Source: Knoellia locipacati
GTDB lineage: Bacteria > Actinomycetota > Actinomycetes > Actinomycetales > Dermatophilaceae
DNA: 64,000 nucleotides
Reading direction: 5' to 3'
Assembly (NCBI RefSeq): GCF_007992835.1
Contig: NZ_BKBA01000004.1
Span: forward strand, 186,001 to 250,000
Below the pieces are notes generated by a model, which worked only from the letters and a program-made list of their open reading frames with translations, was not told the origin of the DNA and made no database searches. Shown one piece after another: positions 55,267 through 63,975 of this stretch (position 1 is its first letter; every line of letters begins with the position of its first letter). Both the position numbers and the translations under genes were made by a program.

Positions 55267-56358
55267 ATGCTTCGCTCACTCTTCACTGCGACGGTCGTCG
55301 TCCTCGCTCTGGCCTCCTGTGGGGGCGGCGAGAAAACATCGGAAAGCGACACTAGCGACCCCAAGGTGCCAGCTGCGCAGACCACGCCGCCAAAAGAGCT
55401 TGGTGCGCTCGTGAAGTCAGGATTCGGTCAGAGAGACGAATACGTGTGGGTGACGGCCATAGTTCACAACAACTCGACCTACGTCGGACAGACGGTCACT
55501 GTGAACTTCAATGTGCTTGACGACAAGGGCTCTGTGCTGAAGTCCGAAGCCCAGGTCGAGTCCTTCTCCCAGCCGGACGCTGACCACATCATCGGAACTC
55601 AGGTCAGCCTTGAGCCAGGGATGAAGGCCGCCAAGGTCGAGGCGACATTGGACGTGGAGGCGAACGGAACTTTCAGTGACAAGCCGTTCCCTGCCCTCCC
55701 CGTTTCGAAGGTGGTCATCAAGAAGTCCGAGTACGGCGGTCAGGAGGCGAGTTTCGAGGTCTCGAATCCCACATCACAGCCGCTGAAAGACCTCCGCCTT
55801 GCCATTGCATGCGCTGACGCTGCCGGGAACCTCGTCGGTGGAGGGTCCGAGTTCCCGGAGCTGGTGCCAGCAAACGGAAAGGTCCGAGTGGATTCGAACA
55901 TCATCGTTTCGGGTAACCCAGCATCGTGCTCGGTCTACACGGGCTCGCTCGGAGAGTCAGAGCCGTCGGCGGGCGCTTCCCCTTCGCCAACAGCAGCCGC
56001 GGTGTCCGGATCGGCTGAGTCTGCGTTCAAAATCTGGGTAGACCAGTTCTCGAAGAAGGACTGGAAGGCTCAGTACGTGACGCTCGTCAGTGCGCAGCAG
56101 AAGATCATCTCCGAAAAGGAGTACGTGGCCTGCCGAAACAGTGAGCAGGTGCCGGATCTGAAGTGGTCGAAACTCCTGAGCGTGACCGATGTTGGAACCA
56201 TCACGATCCCGGGTACGAGCGCGAAACTGCCTGCGACGAAGGTGTCCGCCCAAGTGACTACGTCCGGCATGCAGGTCCCCGTTGACGCCCGAATGTTGAG
56301 CGAGGATGGACTGTGGAAGTGGTCTATGACGCAGGAGAACGTCGACAATTGCGCGTGA
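55267..56358 (+). CDS. Lipoprotein with FxLYD-like domain
   Basis: 363 residues. ATG at 55267 follows AGGGGAATTC. Lipobox LASC near residue 18, then a Lys/Thr/Ser tether. VWVTAIVHNNSTYVGQTVTV resembles the FxLYD beta-sandwich; a second beta-rich domain and a C-terminal domain (AFKIWVDQFSKKDWKAQYVT) follow. GC is lower and codon use less biased than in neighbours, suggesting transfer. Surface-exposed; function unknown. Confidence 0.82.
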   Translation: MLRSLFTATVVVLALASCGGGEKTSESDTSDPKVPAAQTTPPKELGALVKSGFGQRDEYVWVTAIVHNNSTYVGQTVTVNFNVLDDKGSVLKSEAQVESFSQPDADHIIGTQVSLEPGMKAAKVEATLDVEANGTFSDKPFPALPVSKVVIKKSEYGGQEASFEVSNPTSQPLKDLRLAIACADAAGNLVGGGSEFPELVPANGKVRVDSNIIVSGNPASCSVYTGSLGESEPSAGASPSPTAAAVSGSAESAFKIWVDQFSKKDWKAQYVTLVSAQQKIISEKEYVACRNSEQVPDLKWSKLLSVTDVGTITIPGTSAKLPATKVSAQVTTSGMQVPVDARMLSEDGLWKWSMTQENVDNCA

Positions 56359-56499
56359 TTGCCAGCTGACGGCGTATTCAGGCGCCTTGGATCTGCGGTT
56401 CTTCTCCGTTTGCCGCTGCCCCCCGTTGCCAAACCCTTCCGCTCCTGGCCATTGTGGAGCCCGCCCTAGTCGGAGCAGACTGGTTCCGAGGTGAGCGCA

Positions 56500-56832
56500 A
56501 TGGCCGGCATCCTCGGGGTGGTCGTGATGGCGCTGCTCGGCGCCCTGCTCCCGGTCGTCGTGGCCCGCCGCGACCGCCACCCGCCCGAGCCCCTCGCCCC
56601 CGTCCTGCTCGGGCTCGAGCTGGCCCGGCTCGCCGACCACCTGCGTCAGGTCGAGGAGGGCAACCAGCCCAACAAGGCCGAGCGGCTGGCCGCCAGCACC
56701 CTGGCCTATGACCTGGCGCTGCGCGACTACTGCCGCAGCGTGGACCTGCCCGTCCCCGACGGGCTCGGGCTGTCGCGCAGCGAGCGGTTCGAGCTCGAGT
56801 CGGCGCTCCTCGTCCACGGCCACGACTGGTAG
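56500..56832 (+). CDS. Small membrane-anchored protein
   Basis: 110 residues from ATG 56500 (GAGGTGAG upstream; a GTG at 56491 would add three residues). One N-terminal helix (MAGILGVVVMALLGALLPVVVA) followed by an amphipathic, charged cytosolic part. No family recognised. Confidence 0.7.
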   Translation: MAGILGVVVMALLGALLPVVVARRDRHPPEPLAPVLLGLELARLADHLRQVEEGNQPNKAERLAASTLAYDLALRDYCRSVDLPVPDGLGLSRSERFELESALLVHGHDW

Positions 56833-56840
56833 CCCTGCCG

Positions 56841-56915
56841 CCACTGATTGCCCCATCGGGCCCCACCGCGGGCGGCGCACGTGGGCCGGAAGACGCGCGG
56901 TGGGGCAATAAGTGG
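56841..56915. repeat. Nested, mutually exclusive inverted repeats
   Basis: Outer: CCACTGATTGCCCCA (56841-56855) against TGGGGCAATAAGTGG (56901-56915), one mismatch. Inner: CCCCACCGCG (56861-56870) against CGCGGTGGGG (56896-56905), perfect. The right strand TGGGG is shared, so only one hairpin can form at a time. Located between a gene end and the topoisomerase IB start. Confidence 0.7.
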
Positions 56916-56941
56916 CGAGATAGGCTTCCTGACCTGCGACG

Positions 56942-57946
56942 ATGGCGCGCATGACCCGACTGCGCACCGTCTCCCCGCAGGACCGCGGCTGGACCCGGCG
57001 TCGCGCCGGCAAGGGCTTCACCTACCTCGACCGCGAGGGCAAGCGGCTGCCGCAGCCCGAGGTCGAGCGGATCCGCTCGCTCGCCATCCCGCCCGCGTGG
57101 GAGGACGTGTGGATCTGCTCCGTCGCCAACGGCCACATCCAGGCCGTCGGCACCGACGACGCGGGCCGGCGGCAGTACCTCTACCACCCCGACTGGCGGG
57201 TCAAGCGCGACGAGCTCAAGTTCCAGCGCATCCTCGAGGCCGCCGAGCAGCTCCCGGCCGCCCGCCGTCGCGTCACCCGTGACCTCCACCGCGACGGTAT
57301 GCCGTTGGAGCGCGCCGCCGCTGTCGCCGTGCGCCTGCTCGACCTCGGCTACTTCCGGATCGGCAACGACGTCTACACCGACGCCAACGGCTCGTTCGGC
57401 CTCACGACGCTCGAGCGCCAGCACGTCCGCAAGGTCGGCGAGGGACTCGTCTTCGCCTTCGACGGCAAGAGCGGTGTCTCGCAGAAGGTGACGATCCGCG
57501 ACGAGGACGTCGCCGCGGCGATCGGCGAGATGCGCAAGCGCCGCTCGACGTCCAAGCGGGTCCTCGCCTACCGCACGGACTCGGGTTGGCGCGACCTCGA
57601 GGCGCCCGACGTCAACGCCTACCTCCACGACATCTTCGACGCCGAGGTCACCGCCAAGGACTTCCGCACGTGGCACGCCACCGTCCACGCGGCGGTGGGC
57701 CTGGCCTCGTCGCCCGAGCCGGGCGACACGCAGGCCTCGCGCAAGCGCGCGGTCAAGGAGGCCGTCCAGCAGGTCTCGGACTACCTCGGCAACACCCCCA
57801 CCATCGCCAAGAACTCCTACGTCGACCCCCGGGTCATCGACCGCTACGACAACGGCGAGACGATCACCGTCCCGAAGGCCACCGGTCGCAACCCGATGCG
57901 CCGGCAGGAGGCGATCGAGAAGGAGGTCCGCACCCTCCTGAGCTGA
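56942..57946 (+). CDS. DNA topoisomerase IB
   Basis: 334 residues from ATG 56942. Bacterial/poxviral-type IB enzyme: N-terminal RGWTRRRAGKGFTYLDREGK, catalytic core RIGNDVYTDANGSFGLTTL, and nucleophile Tyr293 in AKNSYVDPRVIDRY. It relaxes both positive and negative supercoils by a 3'-phosphotyrosine intermediate without ATP. Confidence 0.93.
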   Translation: MARMTRLRTVSPQDRGWTRRRAGKGFTYLDREGKRLPQPEVERIRSLAIPPAWEDVWICSVANGHIQAVGTDDAGRRQYLYHPDWRVKRDELKFQRILEAAEQLPAARRRVTRDLHRDGMPLERAAAVAVRLLDLGYFRIGNDVYTDANGSFGLTTLERQHVRKVGEGLVFAFDGKSGVSQKVTIRDEDVAAAIGEMRKRRSTSKRVLAYRTDSGWRDLEAPDVNAYLHDIFDAEVTAKDFRTWHATVHAAVGLASSPEPGDTQASRKRAVKEAVQQVSDYLGNTPTIAKNSYVDPRVIDRYDNGETITVPKATGRNPMRRQEAIEKEVRTLLS

Positions 57947-58018
57947 GCACTTCGCGCGCCATGGCGGGGTTCTCCCGAACCCCTGCCGCGACCCGTGGCA
58001 CAGGAATAGCCTCCGAGG

Positions 58019-59812
58019 ATGACGAACCCCTCGGTTGACCGGCGCAGCGTCCTCAAGGGCGTGGCCGTCGCGAGTGCAGCGTTTGCACTTCCTCGAGCCT
58101 TCGACCCAGCGGCAGCAGCCGCACCCGCCTCCAAAGGCATCTTCGGCTACGGCGTCGCCAGCGGTGACCCGACCGGCGACTCCGTCATCATCTGGACCCG
58201 CGCGACCCCGCCCCAGCGGCACAAGGGCGACCCGGTCGCGACCCCCGGCAGCGGTCTCGGTGCCTCGATCCCGGTGCGGTGGCAGGTCGCCCGCGACCCC
58301 CGCTTCACCCGGGTCGTCGCCCACGGCCTGGTGCACACCAGCCCCGACCGCGACCACACCGTCAAGGTCGACGTGCAGGACCTCGACCCCTACACGCGCT
58401 ACTACTACCGCTTCCAGAGCCTCGGCGAGTTCTCCGAGACGGGCCGCACCCAGACCGCGGGTGACATCCCCGGCGAGACCCACGCCCTGCGTCTCGCGCT
58501 CGTGAGCTGCAGCAACTACACGGGCGGGTACTTCACGGCATACCGGGCCCTCGCGCAGCGAGACGACCTCGACTTCGTGCTCCACGTGGGTGACTACATC
58601 TACGAGTACGGCAACGGCGCCGACCGCTACGGCCCGGCCTCGCTCGCCGGCGTCCGCGACAGCCAGCCCCCGACCGAGACGATCGACCTCACGGGCTACC
58701 GCCTGCGGCACGCGCTGCACAAGGCCGACCCCGACCTGCAGGCGGCGCACCGGCAGCACGCGTGGATCACGATCTTCGACGACCACGAGGTCGCCAACAA
58801 CGCGTGGGCCGGGGGCGCCGGCAACCACCAGGCCAGCGAGGGCGACTACCTCGTGCGCCGGGCGCAGGCGATGCAGGCCTACCTCGAGTGGATGCCGTTC
58901 CGCCTGCCCGACCAGTCGCAGTCGACGCCGCACCGGGGCACCCGCTTCTTCCGGCGGTTCACCTTCGGCGACCTCGGGGACCTCTCGATCGTCGAGACCC
59001 GCCAGAACCGCAGCCTCCAGGTCACCGTGCCCGGCGTGCCGTTCGACGGGTTCGTCCCCGTCGGGCTCAACCCGGCCATCGACGGTGCCATCGCCCACCC
59101 CGGCCGGCACCTGCCCGAGCCCGAGCAGCTCACCTGGATCAAGGACGGACTCACGGGCAGGCGCCGCTGGCACCTCCTCGGCAACCAGGTCATGGTGACG
59201 CCCGTGCTCTACCCGGGTGCCGCGCTCGGCGCCCCCGGCCTGACGTTCGTCAACGCCGACCAGTGGGACGGCTACACCGCCGACCGCACCAACCTGCTCA
59301 CGCACGCCGCGGCCCAGCCGAGCGCCGACTCGGGTGACGTCGTCGTCCTCACCGGCGACATCCACGCGTCCTTCGTCGGCGACCTGCCGGTCGCCGCGTC
59401 GCCGGGCAACCCGACCTACACGTCCGCCGGCGTGGAGTTCGTCTGCCCGAGCGTGACGAGCGACGGCTTCGTCGAGGTCCTCGCCGGCACGAAGGACCTC
59501 CTGGGCAAGCCGCCGGAGGTCGTCGTCGGCGCCACCCGGCAGGCCATCGGCGCTGCACAGCAGCTCAACCCGTGGCTGCGCTACATCGACGGGGTGAGCC
59601 ACGGCTTCGTCGTCCTCGACGTCACACCCGAGCGGGTGCACGCCGACTACCACCACACGCCGGCCCCGACGAGTGCGCAGCCGGACCCGCGCACCGTCCC
59701 GACGGTCGTGCCGACCTACACCCGCAGCTTCCAGACCCTCGCCGGCAGCCGTCGCGCCACCGCGGCGAGCGGTCCGGTCGGTCCGCGCTCGGACCGTCCG
59801 CGGGGCGACTAG
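58019..59812 (+). CDS. phoD: Tat-exported alkaline phosphatase D (PhoD family)
   Basis: 597 residues. The Tat signal DRRSVLKGVAVASAAFALP (about 7-25) precedes the PhoD_N domain (FGYGVASGDPTGDSVIIWTR) and the phosphodiesterase/monoesterase core with metal ligands in LHVGDYIYEYG, FDDHEVANNAWAGG and LTGDIHASF. It is a Ca/Fe-dependent secreted phosphatase for phosphate scavenging. Its stop TAG overlaps the stop of the opposing gene inside one CTAG palindrome (59809-59812). Confidence 0.94.
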   Translation: MTNPSVDRRSVLKGVAVASAAFALPRAFDPAAAAAPASKGIFGYGVASGDPTGDSVIIWTRATPPQRHKGDPVATPGSGLGASIPVRWQVARDPRFTRVVAHGLVHTSPDRDHTVKVDVQDLDPYTRYYYRFQSLGEFSETGRTQTAGDIPGETHALRLALVSCSNYTGGYFTAYRALAQRDDLDFVLHVGDYIYEYGNGADRYGPASLAGVRDSQPPTETIDLTGYRLRHALHKADPDLQAAHRQHAWITIFDDHEVANNAWAGGAGNHQASEGDYLVRRAQAMQAYLEWMPFRLPDQSQSTPHRGTRFFRRFTFGDLGDLSIVETRQNRSLQVTVPGVPFDGFVPVGLNPAIDGAIAHPGRHLPEPEQLTWIKDGLTGRRRWHLLGNQVMVTPVLYPGAALGAPGLTFVNADQWDGYTADRTNLLTHAAAQPSADSGDVVVLTGDIHASFVGDLPVAASPGNPTYTSAGVEFVCPSVTSDGFVEVLAGTKDLLGKPPEVVVGATRQAIGAAQQLNPWLRYIDGVSHGFVVLDVTPERVHADYHHTPAPTSAQPDPRTVPTVVPTYTRSFQTLAGSRRATAASGPVGPRSDRPRGD

Positions 59813-60513
59813 GTCAGCGCGAGGACGAGGCTGGCCGCGGCCCAGCTCGCCGCCGCCAGCACGGCCGCGAAGGTCCCGACCCACAGCGGGGCCGGGATGC
59901 CGGTGAGCTGGCCGAGCACGGCCGCGTCACTCCCGCGGTCGCGTCGGCCGGCGCCGACGAGGGCGCCGAGGTGGCGCCAGGCGCCGACGAGCAGCACGAA
60001 GCCGGTGGCCACGACGGCGAGCACCTGGACCTCGTCGTTGCGCCACCACCACAGACCCCCCACCGCCGCGCCCGCGGCGAGCACGGTGAGCAGTGTCCCG
60101 GCCGAGCGCACGAACACGAGGACGACGACGAGGGTGAGGAGCAGACCGAAGAGGAGCGCGCCGGCATACCCACGTGTCGCTGCCCACAGCATGAGGAGGC
60201 CGACGAGCGCCGGCATCGGGTAGCCCGCCCAGGTCGTCGCGATCCGCCCGAAGCCGCGCGCCGGGCCGACGGTGACGGCGTGGCCGGACATGTCGCCGCG
60301 GACGACGAAGCCGGTGAACCGGCGCCCCGACAGGACACCGACGACCGCGTGGCCCAGCTCGTGGACGAGCGTGATGGCGATTCGCAGGCGCAGCCAGATC
60401 GTCGGGACGAGGACGACGACGAGCGCAGCGAGCCCCGCCGTCGCCACCGCCCCCGCCGGGAGTCCGGGGGTGGCGGCGGCGAGGCGGGTGCTGAGCTCGG
60501 TGCCGACGTCCAT
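59809..60513 (-). CDS. M50B-like membrane metalloprotease
   Basis: 234 residues, about six hydrophobic segments. The zinc motif HELGHAVVG lies at about 51-59 near an early helix; a downstream Asp expected for M50 was not clearly located, so catalytic competence is uncertain. Typical of actinobacterial 'M50 family metallopeptidase' proteins that act in or on membranes. Convergent with phoD with overlapping stops. Confidence 0.83.
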   Translation of the reverse strand: MDVGTELSTRLAAATPGLPAGAVATAGLAALVVVLVPTIWLRLRIAITLVHELGHAVVGVLSGRRFTGFVVRGDMSGHAVTVGPARGFGRIATTWAGYPMPALVGLLMLWAATRGYAGALLFGLLLTLVVVLVFVRSAGTLLTVLAAGAAVGGLWWWRNDEVQVLAVVATGFVLLVGAWRHLGALVGAGRRDRGSDAAVLGQLTGIPAPLWVGTFAAVLAAASWAAASLVLALT

Positions 60514-60590
60514 GGGCGCAGAACGTAGCCGGGAAGGCTGTGGGGCCCCCGACCGGCCCGTGCGCCGCGTGCGTCAGCGCGTCGTGCGCG

Positions 60591-61034
60591 TCAGCCGGTG
60601 TATGCCGTCACGCCCACCTTGAGGGCGATCTCGTGCTGGCCCGGGCCGAGGATCGTGCCCTCCACGCGCGCGCGGGTGCGGCGGTCCATCGTCGCCGTGG
60701 GGGCGGACGTGAAGTCGTTGCCGTAGCGACCGACCCGCACGCCGTGCTTGACCCCGTCGGTTGTCTGGATGCTCACCTTGGTCTCCCAGGCGGTGGCCGA
60801 GCCGAGGTGGACGTGCGCCCAGTTGCGCAGGTTGCCGTCGCACCAGCCCCAGTACTGGGTCAGCGTTCCGACGCGGTCGTCCCAGACGGTGTAGATGCCC
60901 GTGCTGTTGACGAAGTGCGGTGTGCCGCAACCGCTCGGGGAGGTGTTCGCGCTCGCGGGGCCGACGCCGGCCAGCGTCGTCGCGAGGACGGCGGTCGCGA
61001 CGGCTGCGACCCGGACTCTCTGCTTGGTCGTCAT
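60591..61034 (-). CDS. Small secreted protein, paralogue D
   Basis: 147 residues. ATG at 61034 follows AAGGAACCCACC. Signal MTTKQRVRVAAVATAVLATT, cleavage near GPASA/NT. The mature part has two Cys (GCGTP, GWCDG) and a beta-rich sequence (YTVWDDRVGTLTQYWGWC). Function unknown. Second gene of an operon with the gene at 61051-61479. Confidence 0.82.
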   Translation of the reverse strand: MTTKQRVRVAAVATAVLATTLAGVGPASANTSPSGCGTPHFVNSTGIYTVWDDRVGTLTQYWGWCDGNLRNWAHVHLGSATAWETKVSIQTTDGVKHGVRVGRYGNDFTSAPTATMDRRTRARVEGTILGPGQHEIALKVGVTAYTG

Positions 61035-61050
61035 GGTGGGTTCCTTCCGG

Positions 61051-61479
61051 TCAGGTGGCGGACGAGCCTGCGGGGGCGGTGATGAGCTGCCACGAGTCGT
61101 AGGCCGAGTCGTAGCGCCACTCGTCCCAGTGGACGGTGTTGCGGGTGCCGTTCGGCTTGTACTCGCGCAGGTCGTAGGCGCAGCGCTTCCACGTGCCGCT
61201 GCCCCCGGCGTTGCGGCACGAGCCGGACTCCTCGCCCGTGGCGGTGCGCCAGCGGACGACGGCGGAGTTGCCGTCGGCGTCCCCGTCGTAGACCCAGAAG
61301 TTGTCGAAGTGGCGGTCGTAGCAGCTGTAGACGGGGTTCCAGCCGCCGGTGTTCCACGTCGCGCAGATGAGCTGCGCGGCCGGGTCGGCCGGGGGTCTGG
61401 GTGCGGCATGGGCCGGCGTGGGGCCGACCAGGAGGAACCCGGTCGTCGCCACGGCAAGGGTCAGGATCTTCTTCTTCAC
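61051..61479 (-). CDS. Small secreted protein, paralogue C
   Basis: 142 residues from GTG 61479 (AGGGGAGAGTC upstream). Signal MKKKILTLAVATTGFLLVG, cleavage near AHA/AP. Cys in LICATW, YSCYD, GSCRN and KRCAY suggest two disulfides. FWVYDGDADGNSAVVRW parallels MVNGDGDGATASVQ of the protein at 16070. First gene of the operon headed by an 11-bp-period element. Confidence 0.83.
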   Translation of the reverse strand: MKKKILTLAVATTGFLLVGPTPAHAAPRPPADPAAQLICATWNTGGWNPVYSCYDRHFDNFWVYDGDADGNSAVVRWRTATGEESGSCRNAGGSGTWKRCAYDLREYKPNGTRNTVHWDEWRYDSAYDSWQLITAPAGSSAT

Positions 61480-61521
61480 GACTCTCCCCTTCGTTGGTGG
61501 TGGGGAGAGCGTGGCGAGGAC

Positions 61522-61550
61522 GGCTGCGCATCCACTGCGAAACCGCTGCG
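61522..61550 (-). promoter_or_regulatory. Three heptamers at 11-bp period (SARP-type site)
   Basis: On the minus strand CGCAGCG (from 61550), CGCAGTG (from 61539) and CGCAGCC (from 61528), exactly 11 bp apart, 42 bp before the GTG at 61479. Alignment with the element at 47449 also conserves TTTCGCAG and a downstream ACGCTC at identical spacing. Confidence 0.75.
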
Positions 61551-61581
61551 GACGAGCCGCAGCGATCCGGTGACGCCGGGC

Positions 61582-62733
61582 CTAGGAGCTCGCCCCGGGG
61601 CGCCGCGCGTGCGGGTAGGCCTCGTCGCGGTCCTGGAACGCGAGGATCGCCGGGTTGCGGATCTCGCCGTCCTGGATCTCGATCGCCCGCTCGATCGTCG
61701 GCTCGGCCGGCCACGCCTCGGGGCCGGTGAGGACGGTGCGCAGGTGTGGGAGCAGCGCCTCGCTGTTGACCCACGTGGCCGACTCCCACAGGTACGACGG
61801 CGTGTGGTCGACGGCGTAGTAGGTGACGTTGTCGCCGACGGTGAAGGTCGGGTCCTCGAACGACGTGGGTTTGGCCCAGCTGAAACCCATGCCCTCGTCG
61901 CACGACACGTCCACGATGATGCTGCCCGGCCGGAACCGGTCGAGGTCGTCCTCGACGAGAAACGTCCACGGCGACGCGGTGTCCTGCAGGACGCAGTTGA
62001 CGACGATGTCGTTGTCGGCGAGGTAGGGCGCGAGAGGCACCCTGCCCGTCGTGGTCACCGCGCAGGTCTGTGACGGGTCGTCGTCGTCGTGGTCGAGGTG
62101 GACGATCTGCACCGAGTGGATCGGGGATGCCACCGCGGCGACCTTGCGGTTGGTGAGGACGCGGACGTCGGAGATGCCCAGCGCGCTCAGGCCGGTGACG
62201 GCGCCCCGGGCCGTCGCACCGAAGCCGATGACGACCGCGCGCAGCCGGCGGCCGTAGGTGCCGGTCGTGCCTGCGAGCGAGAGCGCGTGCAGCACGGAGC
62301 TGTATCCCGCGAGCTCGTTGTTGAGGTGGAAGACGTGGAGGAGGAAGCTGCCGTCACGGGCCCAGTGGTTCATCGCCTCGAACGCGATGAGGGTGAGGCG
62401 CCTGTCGATCGCCTCCTGGGTCAGCGCTGCGTCCTGGACGCAGTGCGGCCACCCCCAGACGACCTGTCCCTCGCGCATCTCGGCGAGGTCCTCGGCCTGG
62501 ACCTTGGGCAGGAGGATGACGTCGCACTCGGCCAGCAGCTCGGCGCGGGTCCGGACGCCGCCGAGGGAGGCGGCGAGCGTCTCGTCGGAGACGCCGAACC
62601 GCAGGCCGTAGCCCTCCTCGACGAAGATCCGGGCGCGCAGGTCGGCATCGATCCGGTCGACGTGCTCCGGGTGGATCGGGAGCCGGTGCTCGTTCTCCTT
62701 GCGCGAGTGGGCGAGGACCCCGAGCGACAGCAT
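61582..62733 (-). CDS. Alanine dehydrogenase/PNT-fold oxidoreductase, N5-carboxyethylornithine synthase-like
   Basis: 383 residues from ATG 62733. AlaDh_PNT N-terminal domain (LGVLAHSRKENEHRLPIHP) and NAD-binding domain (RAVVIGFGATARGAVTGL), with HxxP and WGWPHCVQD motifs. Closest in pattern to N5-(1-carboxyethyl)-L-ornithine synthase and saccharopine-dehydrogenase-like members rather than alanine dehydrogenase; the product could be an opine-type imino acid. Cytosolic. Confidence 0.82.
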   Translation of the reverse strand: MLSLGVLAHSRKENEHRLPIHPEHVDRIDADLRARIFVEEGYGLRFGVSDETLAASLGGVRTRAELLAECDVILLPKVQAEDLAEMREGQVVWGWPHCVQDAALTQEAIDRRLTLIAFEAMNHWARDGSFLLHVFHLNNELAGYSSVLHALSLAGTTGTYGRRLRAVVIGFGATARGAVTGLSALGISDVRVLTNRKVAAVASPIHSVQIVHLDHDDDDPSQTCAVTTTGRVPLAPYLADNDIVVNCVLQDTASPWTFLVEDDLDRFRPGSIIVDVSCDEGMGFSWAKPTSFEDPTFTVGDNVTYYAVDHTPSYLWESATWVNSEALLPHLRTVLTGPEAWPAEPTIERAIEIQDGEIRNPAILAFQDRDEAYPHARRPGASS

Positions 62734-62743
62734 CGACGCCAAG

Positions 62744-62878
62744 TCAGCGCTTCTTGCCGTGGAGGGTGGTCTCGATCCCGGTGGCCTCGTTGGCCTTGGC
62801 GCGCTTGTCGGCGCGCTTCTCCTTGATCGACTTGTCGGACTTCTTCGAGAGCGAGTGGCGCGGAGACTTGTCGGACAT
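62744..62878 (-). CDS. 44-aa basic micro-protein
   Basis: ATG at 62878 follows GAGGGACACACC. The product begins MSDKSPRHSLSKKSDKSIKE and ends GKKR, rich in Lys/Ser/Arg; the same type of short Lys-rich protein is widespread in actinobacteria. No hydrophobic segment. Ten bp separate its stop from the AlaDH-like ATG, so the two may be co-expressed. Confidence 0.7.
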   Translation of the reverse strand: MSDKSPRHSLSKKSDKSIKEKRADKRAKANEATGIETTLHGKKR

Positions 62879-63051
62879 GGTGTGTCCCTCGGTTGGGAGA
62901 CCCGAAGGGTCCCTGTGGTCCGACAGTACGCCCGTGGCATCGCTGCCGACCGGGGTGCATCGACCATCGTGACCAGGTGGGGCCCCGGTCAGGTCGGCTC
63001 GGGCCCGGGGTCGGGCCGGGACGGGCCCGTTCAGGCTGGGTCAGGCCCGGG

Positions 63052-63975
63052 TCACCCGGTGCCGGTGCGGACGACGACGACCGGGCAGTGCGCCCGGCTC
63101 AGCACGCCCTGGCTCACCGACCCGACCAGCCTGCCGCTCACGCCGCCGATCCCTCGACTGCCGACGACGAGGAGCTCGGCGCCGCGGGAGTGGTCCACGA
63201 GCGCCTTGACCGGGTCGGCCCGCAGGACATGCCGACGGACCCGGACGTCGGGGTACTGCTCGGACCATCCGGTGACCTCCTCGGCCGTGGCCGCCTGTTC
63301 CTCCGCAACCCGGGCCGCCGGGTCGTCGGAGAGCCACGGTGCGACGTACCCTCCGCTCGAGCGGGAGGGGCAGGCGTGCACGACCGTCAGAGGCAGGCGG
63401 CGCAGGGAGGCCTGGGCGAAGGCGTAGCCGATGGCCTCGGTCGAGAGCCCGGAGCCGTCCGTCCCCACGACGACGCTCGGACGCTCGGTCTCCACCACCC
63501 CGAGGCGACGCACCACGACGACGGGGCAGGAGGCGCGGACCGCGACCTCCGCCGACGTCGTCCCGAGCACGGCCCCGGTGAGAGCCCCACGCCCGCGCGA
63601 GCCCACGACCACGCACGACGCAGACTCCGAGGCCGCCACGAGGGCGGTCGCCGGGCTCTCGTCGCTCACCTGCGTCGTCACCTCGAGGTCGGGAGCCACG
63701 GTGCGGGCGCGGACCAGCGCCGTCTCGACGACGGTCCGCACGGGGTCCGGGTCCTGGGCGCCGGGTGCCACCGGCCCGGAGCTGTCCTGACGGGCGCGGG
63801 CGTGGAGCAGGTGCAGGGGCCGCTTCCGGCGCGTCGCCTCCTCGATGGCCCAAGTCAGCGCGGCGCGGCTCTCGGGAGCCGAGTCCACACCGACGACCAC
63901 CGGGCCACCGTGCGCGATCGCGGGAGGCGGGCCGGAGTGGCCCGCCCCCGTCGTCCAGCCGGAAGCCGCGTCCAT
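63052..63975 (-). CDS. Tandem universal stress protein
   Basis: 307 residues from ATG 63975 (GAGGTG upstream; a GTG at 63990 is possible). Two USP domains: VVVGVDSAPESRAALTWA with ATP motif GSRGRGALTGAVLGTTS, and VVVGTDGSGLSTEAIGYA with GSRGIGGVSGRLVGSVS. Both have the G-2x-G-9x-G-(S/T) ATP-binding signature. Cytosolic; associated with dormancy and stress in actinobacteria. The 170-bp region downstream of the neighbouring micro-protein start holds no clear gene. Confidence 0.93.
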   Translation of the reverse strand: MDAASGWTTGAGHSGPPPAIAHGGPVVVGVDSAPESRAALTWAIEEATRRKRPLHLLHARARQDSSGPVAPGAQDPDPVRTVVETALVRARTVAPDLEVTTQVSDESPATALVAASESASCVVVGSRGRGALTGAVLGTTSAEVAVRASCPVVVVRRLGVVETERPSVVVGTDGSGLSTEAIGYAFAQASLRRLPLTVVHACPSRSSGGYVAPWLSDDPAARVAEEQAATAEEVTGWSEQYPDVRVRRHVLRADPVKALVDHSRGAELLVVGSRGIGGVSGRLVGSVSQGVLSRAHCPVVVVRTGTG

